Made by a program: the position numbers and the translations under genes. DNA of 64,000 nt, taken from the NCBI RefSeq assembly GCF_014529625.1, contig NZ_CP076039.1, forward strand, positions 2,604,001 to 2,668,000, written 5' to 3'. The stretch is from Candidatus Pelagisphaera phototrophica. Its GTDB lineage: Bacteria; Verrucomicrobiota; Verrucomicrobiia; Opitutales; Opitutaceae. This document shows, one piece after another, positions 1 through 8,051 of this stretch (its first letter is position 1; each line of letters starts with the position of its first letter). Under the pieces are notes generated by a model that saw only the letters and a list, made by a program, of their open reading frames with translations, did no database searches and was not told the DNA's origin.

Positions 1-1043
1 ATAAGCGTCAAAGGGATCAAGCAGAGGCGGTATTTCTGCGAAAGTCGCTTCCAATTATGCAGTTGCTTGATCCTAAGTAGGCGTACTGCTAGAATAAATA
101 CGGCGAACAATACAATAAGCCAACAAAGGTACCAAATGAACCACATATGGCTGAACAGAGGAAGATTGAATAGTACGGTTCCTGTTAGGCCGCGATAACG
201 TTCTATGAAAGTTTTGGTTACATTAGGAGCTTCGCCCAGCATAGCGGCGATTCGTATGCGGCCATCTAGTACCTCACTTTTCTTTATATTGACTTTGGCC
301 CAATTGGCTAGTCTTTGCGTCGCCTTCCAATTGTATTGAGTGAGGTCTAGAGGGGTAATGCCATCATCCCGTCGGATGTGCGGCTCGGCACCATTTTCAA
401 TCAGCAGACGGGCAATCTCGCTTCGTCCGTATAGAGCAGCAAAATGCAATGGGCTGCTTTCGTCGTTGGCCTGCCCATCTACCTGAGCACCATTTTTCAG
501 CAGATAACGAACAGCGTCACTTTGGCCTCTGGAAACAGCAAGGATCAATGGCGTAATCCCTGTCTTAGGTCTCTGTGCATCAATACTAACCCCATTGCTC
601 AGAAGGTGTTCTAGTTGGTTGATATTACCTTTCGATGCTGCGTTCCAAATGGACGGTTTGACAGTGCGGGCCTTGTCGTTCGCAATCGATATTGCGATTA
701 CAAGCGGCGTGATCGTAAAGACGGCGAGTAGGCAAGGTAGAAGCAAGCGTTTGCAGCGGTGGATCAGAAGCGCTTTCAATCCCCTTTTATGCAAAAGCAT
801 CGCTGTAAAATAGCCACTTAGCAGAATGAAAAGAGGCATACGAAAGCCGTGGATCGCTGCTATGAAAAGTGCAAAAAAAACGCCTGATTGGTTAGGTTGG
901 TTGTCAAAACTTAAGGGTAAATAGGGTATTGCTGCGTGCAGGCCGATACCAAGCAGCATGGCAAAACCTCGCAATGCGTCTAAATCGTGACGTCGAATAA
1001 CGGGTTGGCCGGGAGGTTCCTGGCTGCTCAGACCTATATTCAT
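1..1043 (-). CDS. Acyltransferase-3 family membrane protein with ankyrin repeats inserted (3' end outside window)
   Basis: The minus frame is open from an ATG at 1043 to the window edge, so the C-terminus is missing. The N-terminus has the family opening with RRHDLDALRGFAMLLGIGLHA, a first membrane helix, then the GFRMPLFILLSGYF motif and a basic KRLLLP turn, all hallmarks of acyltransferase 3 (OpgC/glucan-modification type) proteins. From about 665 down to 350 the frame encodes two to three ankyrin repeats (TPLILAVSRGQSDAVRYLL, then SPLHFAALYGRSEIARLL). Membrane sequence resumes with SHMWFIWYLCWLIVLF, which matches the 'HLWFL-YYL' helix of the same family, so the ankyrin block interrupts one acyltransferase domain rather than following it. 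Family knowledge suggests acyl transfer to a periplasmic or surface glycan. Substrate unknown. Confidence 0.8.
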   Translation of the reverse strand, partial: MNIGLSSQEPPGQPVIRRHDLDALRGFAMLLGIGLHAAIPYLPLSFDNQPNQSGVFFALFIAAIHGFRMPLFILLSGYFTAMLLHKRGLKALLIHRCKRLLLPCLLAVFTITPLVIAISIANDKARTVKPSIWNAASKGNINQLEHLLSNGVSIDAQRPKTGITPLILAVSRGQSDAVRYLLKNGAQVDGQANDESSPLHFAALYGRSEIARLLIENGAEPHIRRDDGITPLDLTQYNWKATQRLANWAKVNIKKSEVLDGRIRIAAMLGEAPNVTKTFIERYRGLTGTVLFNLPLFSHMWFIWYLCWLIVLFAVFILAVRLLRIKQLHNWKRLSQKYRLCLIPLTL

Positions 1044-1116
1044 TATTTTGACCAAACCTAGTAACCGGGACAGAAGATAACCGAGTGCTTTAAATATTTC
1101 CTCCTACGGGGCAGAT

Positions 1117-1527
1117 TTACTGACCCCTTCTATTCCAGATCCGTTTATTAAAACAAAAAAAGCCTATAATCGAAAGTAGTACCGCGATACGCCTCTTCCT
1201 CAAGTTATTATACTCACCATGCAGCAGTAAAAGAATCGGTGCACAAAACAAAAGTATAGCACCAACTATCTCGCGACTACCAACAATTTCGGGGGCCAAA
1301 AAGTAAGCAAACCAAGCAAAAATTAGCGTGGCATACGCCCGCAAAAGAATGATTGTTCTCGCATATTTATTCCCAGTCCAAAGCAAATAGGCACAAATGC
1401 CTTCGACGACGGCAGTTACTAATGACGACAACAGTAAGCTGAAAATCGAGAAACCCAACAAGTAGAAAACCACTATCTGATAGTCTGAATGCTTCGGGGG
1501 GTCCTCCTCTCTAAAGCTCTTCGACAT
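1117..1527 (-). CDS. Small four-helix membrane protein, unknown function
   Basis: 136 residues beginning MSKSFREEDPPK. After a charged N-terminus there are about four hydrophobic segments (around residues 20-45, 45-60, 60-85 and 85-105) and a basic tail. It reads in the same direction as the acyltransferase downstream, with 73 bp between them, so the two could share a transcript. I do not recognise the family. Arguments for a real gene are the regular helix spacing and the charged ends; no catalytic motif is visible. Confidence 0.5.
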   Translation of the reverse strand: MSKSFREEDPPKHSDYQIVVFYLLGFSIFSLLLSSLVTAVVEGICAYLLWTGNKYARTIILLRAYATLIFAWFAYFLAPEIVGSREIVGAILLFCAPILLLLHGEYNNLRKRRIAVLLSIIGFFCFNKRIWNRRGQ

Positions 1528-1837
1528 CGCTCAGCATCTGGGTTGAGGAAGTCTACACCGAATAGCAAGGAGGAAAATACGATACCTTCTTCCCAACCGA
1601 TTTGGAGGCTTTTGCAGTAATCTCGCGAGGTGATTTACGGCTTTCAAAATCGTTAGTGCCAGAAGGAGCCTCAGGCACTATTTTCTCCCTAAGTCGGTCT
1701 GGAGTAGCTTCGCCGTTTCGTAATCAACATCGATCCTTTCAATTTGAGAATTTGCTTTTTCGAATCCCCTCCTCACAAGAATTGTATTCCTAGGTCGTAC
1801 CTCGCTACCAGATGCGTGTGCATGAAAAACGTGATTA
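1528..1837. other. Spacer with coding-like shreds only
   Basis: No supported gene. On the minus strand two short open stretches (about 1553-1685 and 1690-1750) have coding-like codon choice but end in stops and match nothing I recognise. They are probably decayed gene pieces. A short plus-strand open frame (1602-1793) has no ribosome binding site or domain. Confidence 0.4.
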
Positions 1838-1887
1838 AAGGCTAGCTTTTACCCAATTTTTGAGATGACGGTTACGGAAACCATCCC
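1838..1887. repeat. Sel1-tail module, copy A (downstream part)
   Basis: The stretch 'cccaatttttgagatgacggttac' region and the following bases up to the Sel1 stop recur at about 8017-8054, 16727-16768 and 22970-23011. Here the tRNA-Thr remnant seen with copies B and C is absent. It carries one ACGGTTAC motif (1868-1875). Confidence 0.7.
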
Positions 1888-2295
1888 CTACTCCCCCATC
1901 AGCTTGGGGTTGGCCTCGACCATCTCGCGGGCCATTTTCTGTGCTTCGGCGATTTGATCGGAAGTCATTTCTTCGGCAACTATGTCTCTGTTTTTAGGAC
2001 CATCTTCGTACCCATTGGCTGCGGCAATATTGTACCACATGTGAGATCTGACGTAGTCCTGAAGGACGCCTTGGCCTTTAGCGTAGGAAAAGCCAAGGTT
2101 GTTTTGTGCGCTGGCAATACCTTGCTCCGCGGCTTTTGTGTACCACCTTACCGCTTCTTTTGAATCTTGAGGGACGCCTTCGCCTTTGGCGTACATCATG
2201 CCAAGCCTATGCTGAGCGAAGTCATGGCCTTGCTCGGCCCACTCTTTAATCTCTTCAAACGTTTCAGCCCAACCCGAGGACGAAACCGAGCACAC
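1888..2295 (-). CDS. Sel1-repeat (TPR-like) protein, 5' end probably lost
   Basis: 135 residues from a GTG. Two Sel1 repeats are visible (AQHRLGMMYAKGEGVPQDSKEA; AQNNLGFSYAKGQGVLQD), followed by the family-specific tail MWYNIAAANG...EEMTSDQIAEAQKMAREMVEANPKLMGE that all four Sel1 copies here share. Sel1 repeats are helical protein-interaction scaffolds. The start looks wrong for a complete gene: the GTG follows an in-frame TAG by only three codons, and CSVSSSGWAET resembles the end of a signal peptide whose hydrophobic core is missing. I infer truncation of an exported Sel1 protein. Confidence 0.6.
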   Translation of the reverse strand: MCSVSSSGWAETFEEIKEWAEQGHDFAQHRLGMMYAKGEGVPQDSKEAVRWYTKAAEQGIASAQNNLGFSYAKGQGVLQDYVRSHMWYNIAAANGYEDGPKNRDIVAEEMTSDQIAEAQKMAREMVEANPKLMGE

Positions 2296-2389
2296 GACAA
2301 AAGCCTACGCCCTCTGCAGCAAAATCGATTTCGCATCCAAATACTTGAGACACGACATCGGTTTCAAAGAGCTCAACCGCGGCCAGTAA
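2296..2389 (+). other. Coding-like 3' gene fragment
   Basis: On the plus strand the frame ending at TAA 2387-2389 reads KAYALCSKIDFASKYLR...GFKELNRGQ with good codon choice but no start. It abuts the truncated Sel1 gene, so it may be the tail of another gene broken at the same junction. I cannot name it. Confidence 0.25.
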
Positions 2390-2473
2390 GTTCGCAACGG
2401 ACAAACAAAAGCATTTCAAACAAAGTGCCTACTCAACCGAGTCGGCGTTTTTGATTATAAAAAGGATAGGAGC

Positions 2474-2503
2474 AAAAAAAGGAGCCACTCGAAGAGTCAC
2501 TCC
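2474..2503 (-). terminator. Rho-independent terminator after the CTERM pseudogene
   Basis: Read on the minus strand, GGAGTGACTC-TTC-GAGTGGCTCC forms a ten-pair stem with one mismatch and one wobble, followed at once by a run of seven T. It lies 27 bp past the stop at 2530. Confidence 0.8.
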
Positions 2504-2529
2504 ATAAATCAATTACAAAAAATTGTAAG

Positions 2530-3267
2530 CTACTTAGCGAATCGGCGACGCATGCCGGCGAGACCGAGGAAGCCCAGTCCGAAGAGAGCTAACGTGCTGC
2601 CGGTGTCTGGGACACCTCTAGCAAATGTAATATCATCCACCCCCCAGTGGCCACTAGATGTGATTAGCGAGAAACTAGAGAAACCTGATGTTTCAATTGC
2701 TCCGAAAAACGAATGGGTATCATTTAAACCAAAAGAACCTACACTAGATCCATCAAATAGGACTGATATTGAGGGGGCAGTACTATTTTGGGTCCTAAAC
2801 CAGCCACCAACTCCATAAAGTGTACCAATGCTATTCGTACCGAACAGCTGATCAGGGTCCCCGAAGTCATCGTAGGCTGCGAGCGGGGATCTTCCCGATG
2901 CCCAAAGAGTGTTGACTTTCACGTTACCAGAAGCAGTCCACGTGATCCCTTGACTTGAAGTGCTAGCAACACCCGAAGTTGAAAACCCACTTTCAAAATC
3001 TTCGGTAACTGATGTATAGGATGAGATCGCTTCCTAGTCAGATTCGTCGGAGAATCAAATTTGAAGCCTATGACGGGGGCCCTTGGGCCGTTTGTTAGAT
3101 GGTTCCCGTTACTCCCCTAGCCTTAAAGTCCCAACGTCCTCAATAAGGCCGCTGTTGTAGACCCAATTGGTCCAACCAGTGGCGGTCGGACTCTCCGTTA
3201 TACTTGCTGCATTGCTTGATGATACCAGAATGGTCAAAAATCCAACTAAAGTTAAGCGACGGAACAT
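2530..3267 (-). pseudogene. VPDTG-CTERM (PEP-CTERM-like) secreted protein, frameshifted
   Basis: The start of a secreted protein lies at ATG 3267 (MFRRLTLVGFLTILVSSSNA, a signal peptide). Its frame stops at 3109. Sequence in a second frame continues (GSNGNHLTNGPRAPVIGFKFD), and a third frame runs from about 3020 to 2530 (VTEDFESGFSTSGVAS, then DDITFARGVPDTGSTLALFGLGFLGLAGMRRR). The end is a textbook verrucomicrobial sorting tail: VPDTG, hydrophobic helix, arginine cluster. Joined, the pieces give one exported protein of about 240 residues, so at least two frameshifts are needed. Such proteins are processed at the envelope by an exosortase system; the passenger resembles beta-sandwich surface proteins. 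The C-terminal part alone could still be called as an ORF of 130 residues, but it lacks a signal peptide. Confidence 0.75.
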
Positions 3268-3379
3268 GAAAAAAAGCCTACTAGGCGCCGAATATAGTGC
3301 TATACATTTCGCCGTGCTAGAACCTGATCGTACTGTCAGGGTTTCTTGCATAATCTCCAAAACTGCCATTCATTGATTT

Positions 3380-3721
3380 GTGGTTTTCGCATTCAAAGCT
3401 CTCCTTGTTCTTTCATTTTCATTGTTAGTCGGCTGCTCAAAAAGCTCAACGGAGCCGAAGTTGGACGAGCCAATACTCAAGCCCATTGAAGCCTTGGACT
3501 TCTCCCATGACGAGGAGCAAGACGATGGCGAGTGGGATGGTTTGGAGAAAGTCTATGCAAAGCTCACTACTCAATGGTACGTAGATACGAACGATCCTAA
3601 ATGGGGTTGGAATTTTGAACGCCCGGGATACGACCTGCGTGAACGGGAAGCGTTTCTGGACGGTGCCTGCTCTTTGCGGCAAGTTGTGAAGTCGAAATTA
3701 CAACATAATCTATGTAGTTGA
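3380..3721 (+). CDS. Small lipoprotein, unknown function
   Basis: 113 residues from a GTG directly after an in-frame stop. The N-terminus VFAFKALLVLSFSLLVGCSKSS is a type II signal peptide with lipobox LVGC, so the mature protein should be a lipidated envelope protein of about 95 residues. The mature part is acidic and aromatic (DDGEWDGLEKVYAKL, DPKWGWNFERPGYDLRERE) with no family I recognise. The last residues (KSKLQHNLCS) look unlike a natural terminus, and the gene may be frame-damaged at its 3' end, like its pseudogene neighbour. Confidence 0.5.
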   Translation: MVFAFKALLVLSFSLLVGCSKSSTEPKLDEPILKPIEALDFSHDEEQDDGEWDGLEKVYAKLTTQWYVDTNDPKWGWNFERPGYDLREREAFLDGACSLRQVVKSKLQHNLCS

Positions 3722-3767
3722 GACTGAAGAACTACTTGCAATTAGAGATTCATTTCGAGAGCTTTAG

Positions 3768-5057
3768 ATGGGCAAAAATGCAGTTAAATACATGAATAAA
3801 ACCAAAAAGAATTTTCAAAGTCGGCGGCAATTCCTGAGAAAAGCAGGCTCTTACTTGACTCTAGCTGGGTCAACCTTAGCCAGCCCACTACCAGCCCTTG
3901 CGCAGAGAGCCAATCTCAAGGTCCGCTCAGTGGAAGCGTATCCTATCTATATTAATAAACGTTCAGAGGGACTATACGATTCCCCATCTTTTTCCGGCGA
4001 GGAGGACCCAGCTCGTTGGAGATTTGGTGGTCCTTTTCAGCAATTGCCCTCTGCGATAATAACCATCGTAAAAACAAATGAAGGTATAACTGGTTTTGGA
4101 ATGGGGGCCGGGGGAAGTGCGGCCGTCGAAATTATTGATGGTCATCTTAAGCACTTTCTACTCGATACAAATCCATTGAACGTTGAGCGACTTTGGGATC
4201 AGATGTATACTTCTAGTGTTTTTTACGGGCGTCGCGGCATTTTTGCAATGGCACTCAGTTCAGTTGACAATGCTCTGTGGGATATCGCCGGCAAATACTT
4301 AGATAAGCCAGTGCATGAACTTTTGGGTGGCTCGGAGCGAGATCGTATCGAAATTTATCAAACCAACGGCGATTTTTTAGAAGCACAGCGTAGTGGGGTG
4401 AAGAATTTCAAAAGGACAACCTACGGCGGGCCTAGAACCCCCAAAAACGTTTTAGACCAGTTCGTTATGTCCGTTTTGGAAGCTCGAGACCAACTTGGCC
4501 CGGATGTGAGACTGATGACGGACTGCGTTTCTCGGGATGGAACGGTTGAGTGGGCTATTCCTTTTTGTGAGCGACTGCGGGACGCAAATCCCTATTTCAT
4601 GGAAGAGCTTCTCTCTCCAGACGATGTCTTCGGATATGCTGAGTTGGCCGACCGGATCGGTATCAAAGGCAATGGCTGGACACGAATCGCCTGCGGTGAA
4701 CACGAATATACCGAGCATGGGTTCAAGGTTTTGGTTGGCTTGGGCTCAGCAGATATTCTGCAACCTGACATCACGTGGTGCGGCGGGACAACAGCTGGAC
4801 GCAGAATATCGACATTAGTCGAGAACGCAGGCCTTGAATTAATACCCCACCGAGGTGCGAGCTGTTGGGGATTCCCTATTGCTTTAACCTCACCGAGCTG
4901 TACTATGGCAGAGAGTTTTCCGGAAGGATCAGCTATTTTAGATGCCATGTCATGCAAAGTTGAGAAAGGTTATGTTTTTGCCCCTCAAAAGCCGGGGTTT
5001 GGGCATTCTCTCAGCGAAGAAATGGTGCTAGATTTTCGGCTTACACAGAGGATATAA
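3768..5057 (+). CDS. Tat-exported enolase-superfamily dehydratase, L-rhamnonate dehydratase-like
   Basis: 429 residues, the usual size for the mandelate racemase/rhamnonate dehydratase branch plus a leader. A twin-arginine signal SRRQFLRK (18-25) precedes a hydrophobic stretch ending PALAQ (42-46). The barrel carries metal ligands in the expected order: Asp252 (MTDC), Glu279/280 (FMEEL), Glu311 (GEHEYTE); Asp334 (QPDITWCGG) and His361 (PHRG) form the catalytic dyad. The spacings fit L-rhamnonate dehydratase closely. Such enzymes dehydrate sugar acids to 2-keto-3-deoxy acids and are normally cytoplasmic, so the Tat signal is notable. ATG 3792 is an alternative start that keeps the leader. An FG-GAP protein follows after 16 bp in the same direction, so the pair is probably an operon. 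Exact substrate is inference. Confidence 0.85.
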   Translation: MGKNAVKYMNKTKKNFQSRRQFLRKAGSYLTLAGSTLASPLPALAQRANLKVRSVEAYPIYINKRSEGLYDSPSFSGEEDPARWRFGGPFQQLPSAIITIVKTNEGITGFGMGAGGSAAVEIIDGHLKHFLLDTNPLNVERLWDQMYTSSVFYGRRGIFAMALSSVDNALWDIAGKYLDKPVHELLGGSERDRIEIYQTNGDFLEAQRSGVKNFKRTTYGGPRTPKNVLDQFVMSVLEARDQLGPDVRLMTDCVSRDGTVEWAIPFCERLRDANPYFMEELLSPDDVFGYAELADRIGIKGNGWTRIACGEHEYTEHGFKVLVGLGSADILQPDITWCGGTTAGRRISTLVENAGLELIPHRGASCWGFPIALTSPSCTMAESFPEGSAILDAMSCKVEKGYVFAPQKPGFGHSLSEEMVLDFRLTQRI

Positions 5058-5073
5058 CCTGATTATAAAAGAG

Positions 5074-6573
5074 ATGAAAATTTTTCAGAAAAATAGCTAT
5101 TGTGAATCAGCATTAAAGAGCAGAGCTTTTTTTGATAAAAAGTATAACGTACTGAATTCGCCTATTATACTGAGCCTATTGATTTTTTCAGCTATTCCCG
5201 GACTACTTTTTGGGCAATCAACTGTCGGAGATAGTTTGAGTACCGCCCGCTCAGTCGATGGTTCTTATATAAGCTGGAAAGAACACTTAATTGACGATCC
5301 AGTCACATCTGGAGTTCCATTTAGTGGGAGCGACGGTTTGGTTATGGGTGACCTAGATCTAGACGGAATAGACGACATTGTTTCCGTTCATGAGTCAGAT
5401 TCGACCTATGATTCTTCGGTTCCCGGAGAAGCACCGGATGCTATGGGCCATGTCAGAATAGCTTTCGGTTCAGAAAATCCCAATAAATGGGTAAATATCA
5501 CTCTCGCGGAAGGCAAAGAAGCGTCGGCTGCTGAAGATGCTGCCATCGCGGATGTTAATGGAGATGGTTTTCCAGACATAATGGTCGCTGCTGAAGTATC
5601 ACACTTGATTTACTTTCAGAATCCCGGTGAGAATATTAGAACCCTACCATGGGAAAGGTTAATTCTCCCAATGACGCAAGGTCGAGGTTCCTACATCAGG
5701 GTTTTCTTGGCGGACCTAGATGGCGATGGGCTGCCGGAAGCGATCGCACCGAATAAGGGTGCACATATGCCCGCTGTAGAGGACTATCGACGCTCAACTG
5801 CGGTTTCTATATACAAATTTAATGAAGACCCTTTGGTAGGTTCAAACTGGAGTGAAATTGAGCTTGGTTTTTTCAGTAGTCCAAGGAACTCCGAACCTGT
5901 AGACATAGATGGTGATGGGGATTTGGATATCATTGTGGGTAGCACTGGTGAAAAACGCATAATACTATTCGAAAATGTTGATCCCAAAAATCTTACCTTC
6001 ATCGAACACGCTATTGGAGTGTATGGGCAGTCGACTGGCGGATTTAACATGAAGTTCCTAGATCTGAATGGGGATGGGCGTCTTGATATAATTGGTGCAG
6101 CTGCCCAAAGATTAGCTTGGTTCGAGCAACCCGCCGACATAGATCATACTTGGATTTCAAGAACCATAGGGTCATTTCTCCCTGATACCATGACGGGTTT
6201 TGAAATCGACGACATCAACGGGGATGGTTTCATTGATATCATTGCGGGTAGCTATAGCAAAGGTCCTAGAATGGGCGATGGCGATGTGACTGTAGAGGAT
6301 AAGCTTGGCCGGATAGGCTGGTTCGAGAATCCGGGTGTCCTAGAAAAACAGTGGATTCGACATGATATCTCGAGGAGGAAGAGAGGAATGTACGACAAAT
6401 TTATTGCTCGGGACCTAGATGATGATGGAGACACTGATTTTATTGCAACACGTGGTAACAGTTATCCATATGATGGGGTTTTTTGGCTTGAACAGTTAAG
6501 AACGGCAACTCGAAAGCCGGCATTCGAAAGGGCCAGAGAGAGAGACAGTCCCGAAATGCCACTTCCTAAATAA
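5074..6573 (+). CDS. Secreted FG-GAP/VCBS beta-propeller protein
   Basis: 499 residues with a signal peptide whose core is IILSLLIFSAIPGLLFGQ (about residues 30-48). Seven calcium-loop motifs of the DxDxDGxxD type recur at propeller spacing: DLDLDGIDD, DVNGDGFPD, DLDGDGLPE, DIDGDGDLD, DLNGDGRLD, DINGDGFID and DLDDDGDTD. This predicts a seven-bladed, calcium-stabilised propeller in the periplasm or outside the cell. Related proteins in Planctomycetes and Verrucomicrobia sit in polysaccharide-use loci as binding modules. It lies 16 bp after the enolase gene, with AAAGAG in front of its ATG. No catalytic residues are visible; the 5' end includes about 29 residues before the hydrophobic core, so a later start is possible. 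Confidence 0.8.
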   Translation: MKIFQKNSYCESALKSRAFFDKKYNVLNSPIILSLLIFSAIPGLLFGQSTVGDSLSTARSVDGSYISWKEHLIDDPVTSGVPFSGSDGLVMGDLDLDGIDDIVSVHESDSTYDSSVPGEAPDAMGHVRIAFGSENPNKWVNITLAEGKEASAAEDAAIADVNGDGFPDIMVAAEVSHLIYFQNPGENIRTLPWERLILPMTQGRGSYIRVFLADLDGDGLPEAIAPNKGAHMPAVEDYRRSTAVSIYKFNEDPLVGSNWSEIELGFFSSPRNSEPVDIDGDGDLDIIVGSTGEKRIILFENVDPKNLTFIEHAIGVYGQSTGGFNMKFLDLNGDGRLDIIGAAAQRLAWFEQPADIDHTWISRTIGSFLPDTMTGFEIDDINGDGFIDIIAGSYSKGPRMGDGDVTVEDKLGRIGWFENPGVLEKQWIRHDISRRKRGMYDKFIARDLDDDGDTDFIATRGNSYPYDGVFWLEQLRTATRKPAFERARERDSPEMPLPK

Positions 6574-6710
6574 AGAATTAAACTAGCCGTATTTCGGAAA
6601 AAACACTTGCAGGTCAAGGATGACTGAAAGCCAAAGGCAAACGTTTTAAGGCCCACTCACTAGGCTTTTTACAAAACTAAAATCAATCGGTATTTTTTCT
6701 CTGGCTGATC

Positions 6711-6742
6711 GACCCGGTCTTGGCGAGGGGGCATTTGGTTTA
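6711..6742. repeat. 32-bp direct repeat, copy 1
   Basis: Matches 7749-7780 at 28 of 32 positions, all four differences being transitions. The pair flanks the DUF6090 gene and its upstream partner. Confidence 0.65.
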
Positions 6743-6821
6743 GAGGTGCCCCACATTGGGTTTGTGATGCGACACAGAACGCCAATCTCAATGAGACCGT
6801 ATAAAATCTAAAAGAGTACGA

Positions 6822-7541
6822 TCAGTAGTCCTCTAGGACGGCGAGGAAGGATTCCAGATCCTCTCCGATGCGCTCGTTAATTAGTATGAGCCTTCCTTTC
6901 CGTGCTATGATTTGCATGACAGCATTTTGGAATTCAGTCGATGACCTCAAAAAATTCAGATCGTATGCAGGTGCTATGTCCAATATCGTGCTCCCCTTCC
7001 CCCAAAATTGATGGAGCCGGTCTGACGCGAGGTCGATCTGATTGTAAATATGCTCCGCGTTTTTAAGACGGGTTTCTACAATATTTTCAATATCTCGGGC
7101 CTTCCGCGCTAGACGTTGATCACGCGAAATTATTTCAAAATTTCCATTCAGCAAATCGCCAAGCAGACCGCTATCCACTTGCGACTCGTTGTAGTTCCCA
7201 AGAACGCTAATTCCATCTTCAAAGATCATCAAATCTTCTGGCTTAGGATCGGAAATTTTGAGAATCGGGATAGCTAACATTCCCATTTCAAGAAATCTCT
7301 CCATCACTTCCTTGGATTCCTGTACGCTGGCAATCGAATCCCGAACATCCTCCCGCAACTGCACTAAATACGTGTCAAATTCTGCACGCGTCTTCCTATC
7401 CTCATTCCAATCACTTATCTTCAAAGCGAACAGAATTCCCACAATGATAAGAACCACCTCCCCTGTAGCGTATCCAAGATAGCGCAACAGCTTGCCTTCG
7501 GTGAATAGCTTTTGGCGTATGGCTCTAAACGGGGACTTCAT
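6822..7541 (-). CDS. DUF6090 family membrane-anchored protein
   Basis: 239 residues. The N-terminus has the family signature: a basic amphipathic start (FRAIRQKLFTEGKLLRYL), one transmembrane helix (GEVVLIIVGILFALKISDWNE) ending in the ALKI-WNE motif, then a long alpha-helical, charged extramembrane region with coiled-coil character (about residues 55-110 and 150-235). DUF6090 proteins are common in Bacteroidota and Verrucomicrobiota and occur in runs of paralogues; their function is not established. The ATG overlaps the stop of a short upstream frame (ATGA), which points to translational coupling. Confidence 0.8.
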   Translation of the reverse strand: MKSPFRAIRQKLFTEGKLLRYLGYATGEVVLIIVGILFALKISDWNEDRKTRAEFDTYLVQLREDVRDSIASVQESKEVMERFLEMGMLAIPILKISDPKPEDLMIFEDGISVLGNYNESQVDSGLLGDLLNGNFEIISRDQRLARKARDIENIVETRLKNAEHIYNQIDLASDRLHQFWGKGSTILDIAPAYDLNFLRSSTEFQNAVMQIIARKGRLILINERIGEDLESFLAVLEDY

Positions 7542-7693
7542 AGATTGGCGAGTAAGGACTCAAATCTTTGGATTACAATATCATCGAAAGACATTATCCT
7601 GCTTTCTAGGGTATGAATAGTGTAGACTACAATCTTGAAATCGCTGTACGCCTCAGAATTTTCCGAATCGTAGATCAGCGTTCTTACTAGCAT
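7538..7693 (-). pseudogene. C-terminal remnant of a coupled upstream gene (probably a DUF6090 paralogue)
   Basis: A 51-codon frame (MLVRTLIYDSENSEAYSD...RFESLLANL) with strong coding character ends in TGA overlapping the ATG of the DUF6090 gene. It has no membrane helix. Upstream the frame hits TGA at about 7709. The intact overlap with a gene that usually comes in paralogous pairs suggests the tail of a lost neighbour. Family assignment is inference from context. Confidence 0.45.
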
Positions 7694-7748
7694 TCCAAAA
7701 CCTATTCTATCAATCGGTCAGTCTAAGGGGGTTTTCTGCGGCCCATGC

Positions 7749-7780
7749 GACCCGGCCTTGGCGAAGAGGTATTTGGTTTA
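7749..7780. repeat. 32-bp direct repeat, copy 2
   Basis: Partner of 6711-6742. It directly precedes an ACGGTTAC motif (7784-7791) and the tRNA-Thr remnant. Confidence 0.65.
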
Positions 7781-7850
7781 AAGACGGTTACGGAAGTCAA
7801 ATCCCCATTTCTTACCTTTTTTGCAAACCCCTGATGCTTATAGGTTTAAA

Positions 7851-7899
7851 TGGAGCCGCCCATCGGAATCGAACCGACGACCTATTCATTACGAGTGAA
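7851..7899 (-). repeat. tRNA-Thr 3' fragment, attachment-site remnant (copy B)
   Basis: 49 bp identical to 25267-25315, the CCA end, acceptor, T arm, variable loop and anticodon arm of tRNA-Thr(CGT). The 5' half of the tRNA is absent, so this is not a functional gene. Such 3' tRNA copies are left by tyrosine-recombinase elements. Similarity to the real locus continues about 28 bp to the left (aaacccct...ggtttaaa). Confidence 0.88.
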
Positions 7900-8051
7900 C
7901 GTAGTTGATATTCCTTTACGTTTTATTTGGTCCTAATTCGCTCTGTTCCATATGTTTACAAAAACCTAAGGAACTATAAACGAACCGCCAAAAACGTAGA
8001 TAAAACCTAGTGTTGCCCAATTTTTGAGATGAAGGATACGGAAACCATCCC
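7900..8051. repeat. Sel1-tail module, copy B (spacer between att remnant and Sel1 tail)
   Basis: About 130 bp closely matching 16614-16760, running from 'cgtagttgatattcc' through 'ggaac-ataaacgaaccgcc' and 'cccaatttttgagatga'. Here the ACGGTTAC motif is altered to aaggatac. Confidence 0.8.

Noticed and set aside
595-813. Plus-strand 72-codon gene
   Set aside because: It is antisense to the acyltransferase/ankyrin frame, which has clear family motifs.
2167-2454. Plus-strand 95-codon gene
   Set aside because: Most of it is antisense to the Sel1 frame; only the short stretch 2296-2389 in another frame has coding character.
7851-7899. A tRNA gene at 7851 (and at 16565)
   Set aside because: Only the 3' part from anticodon arm to CCA is present; D arm and 5' acceptor strand are missing, so these are attachment remnants.
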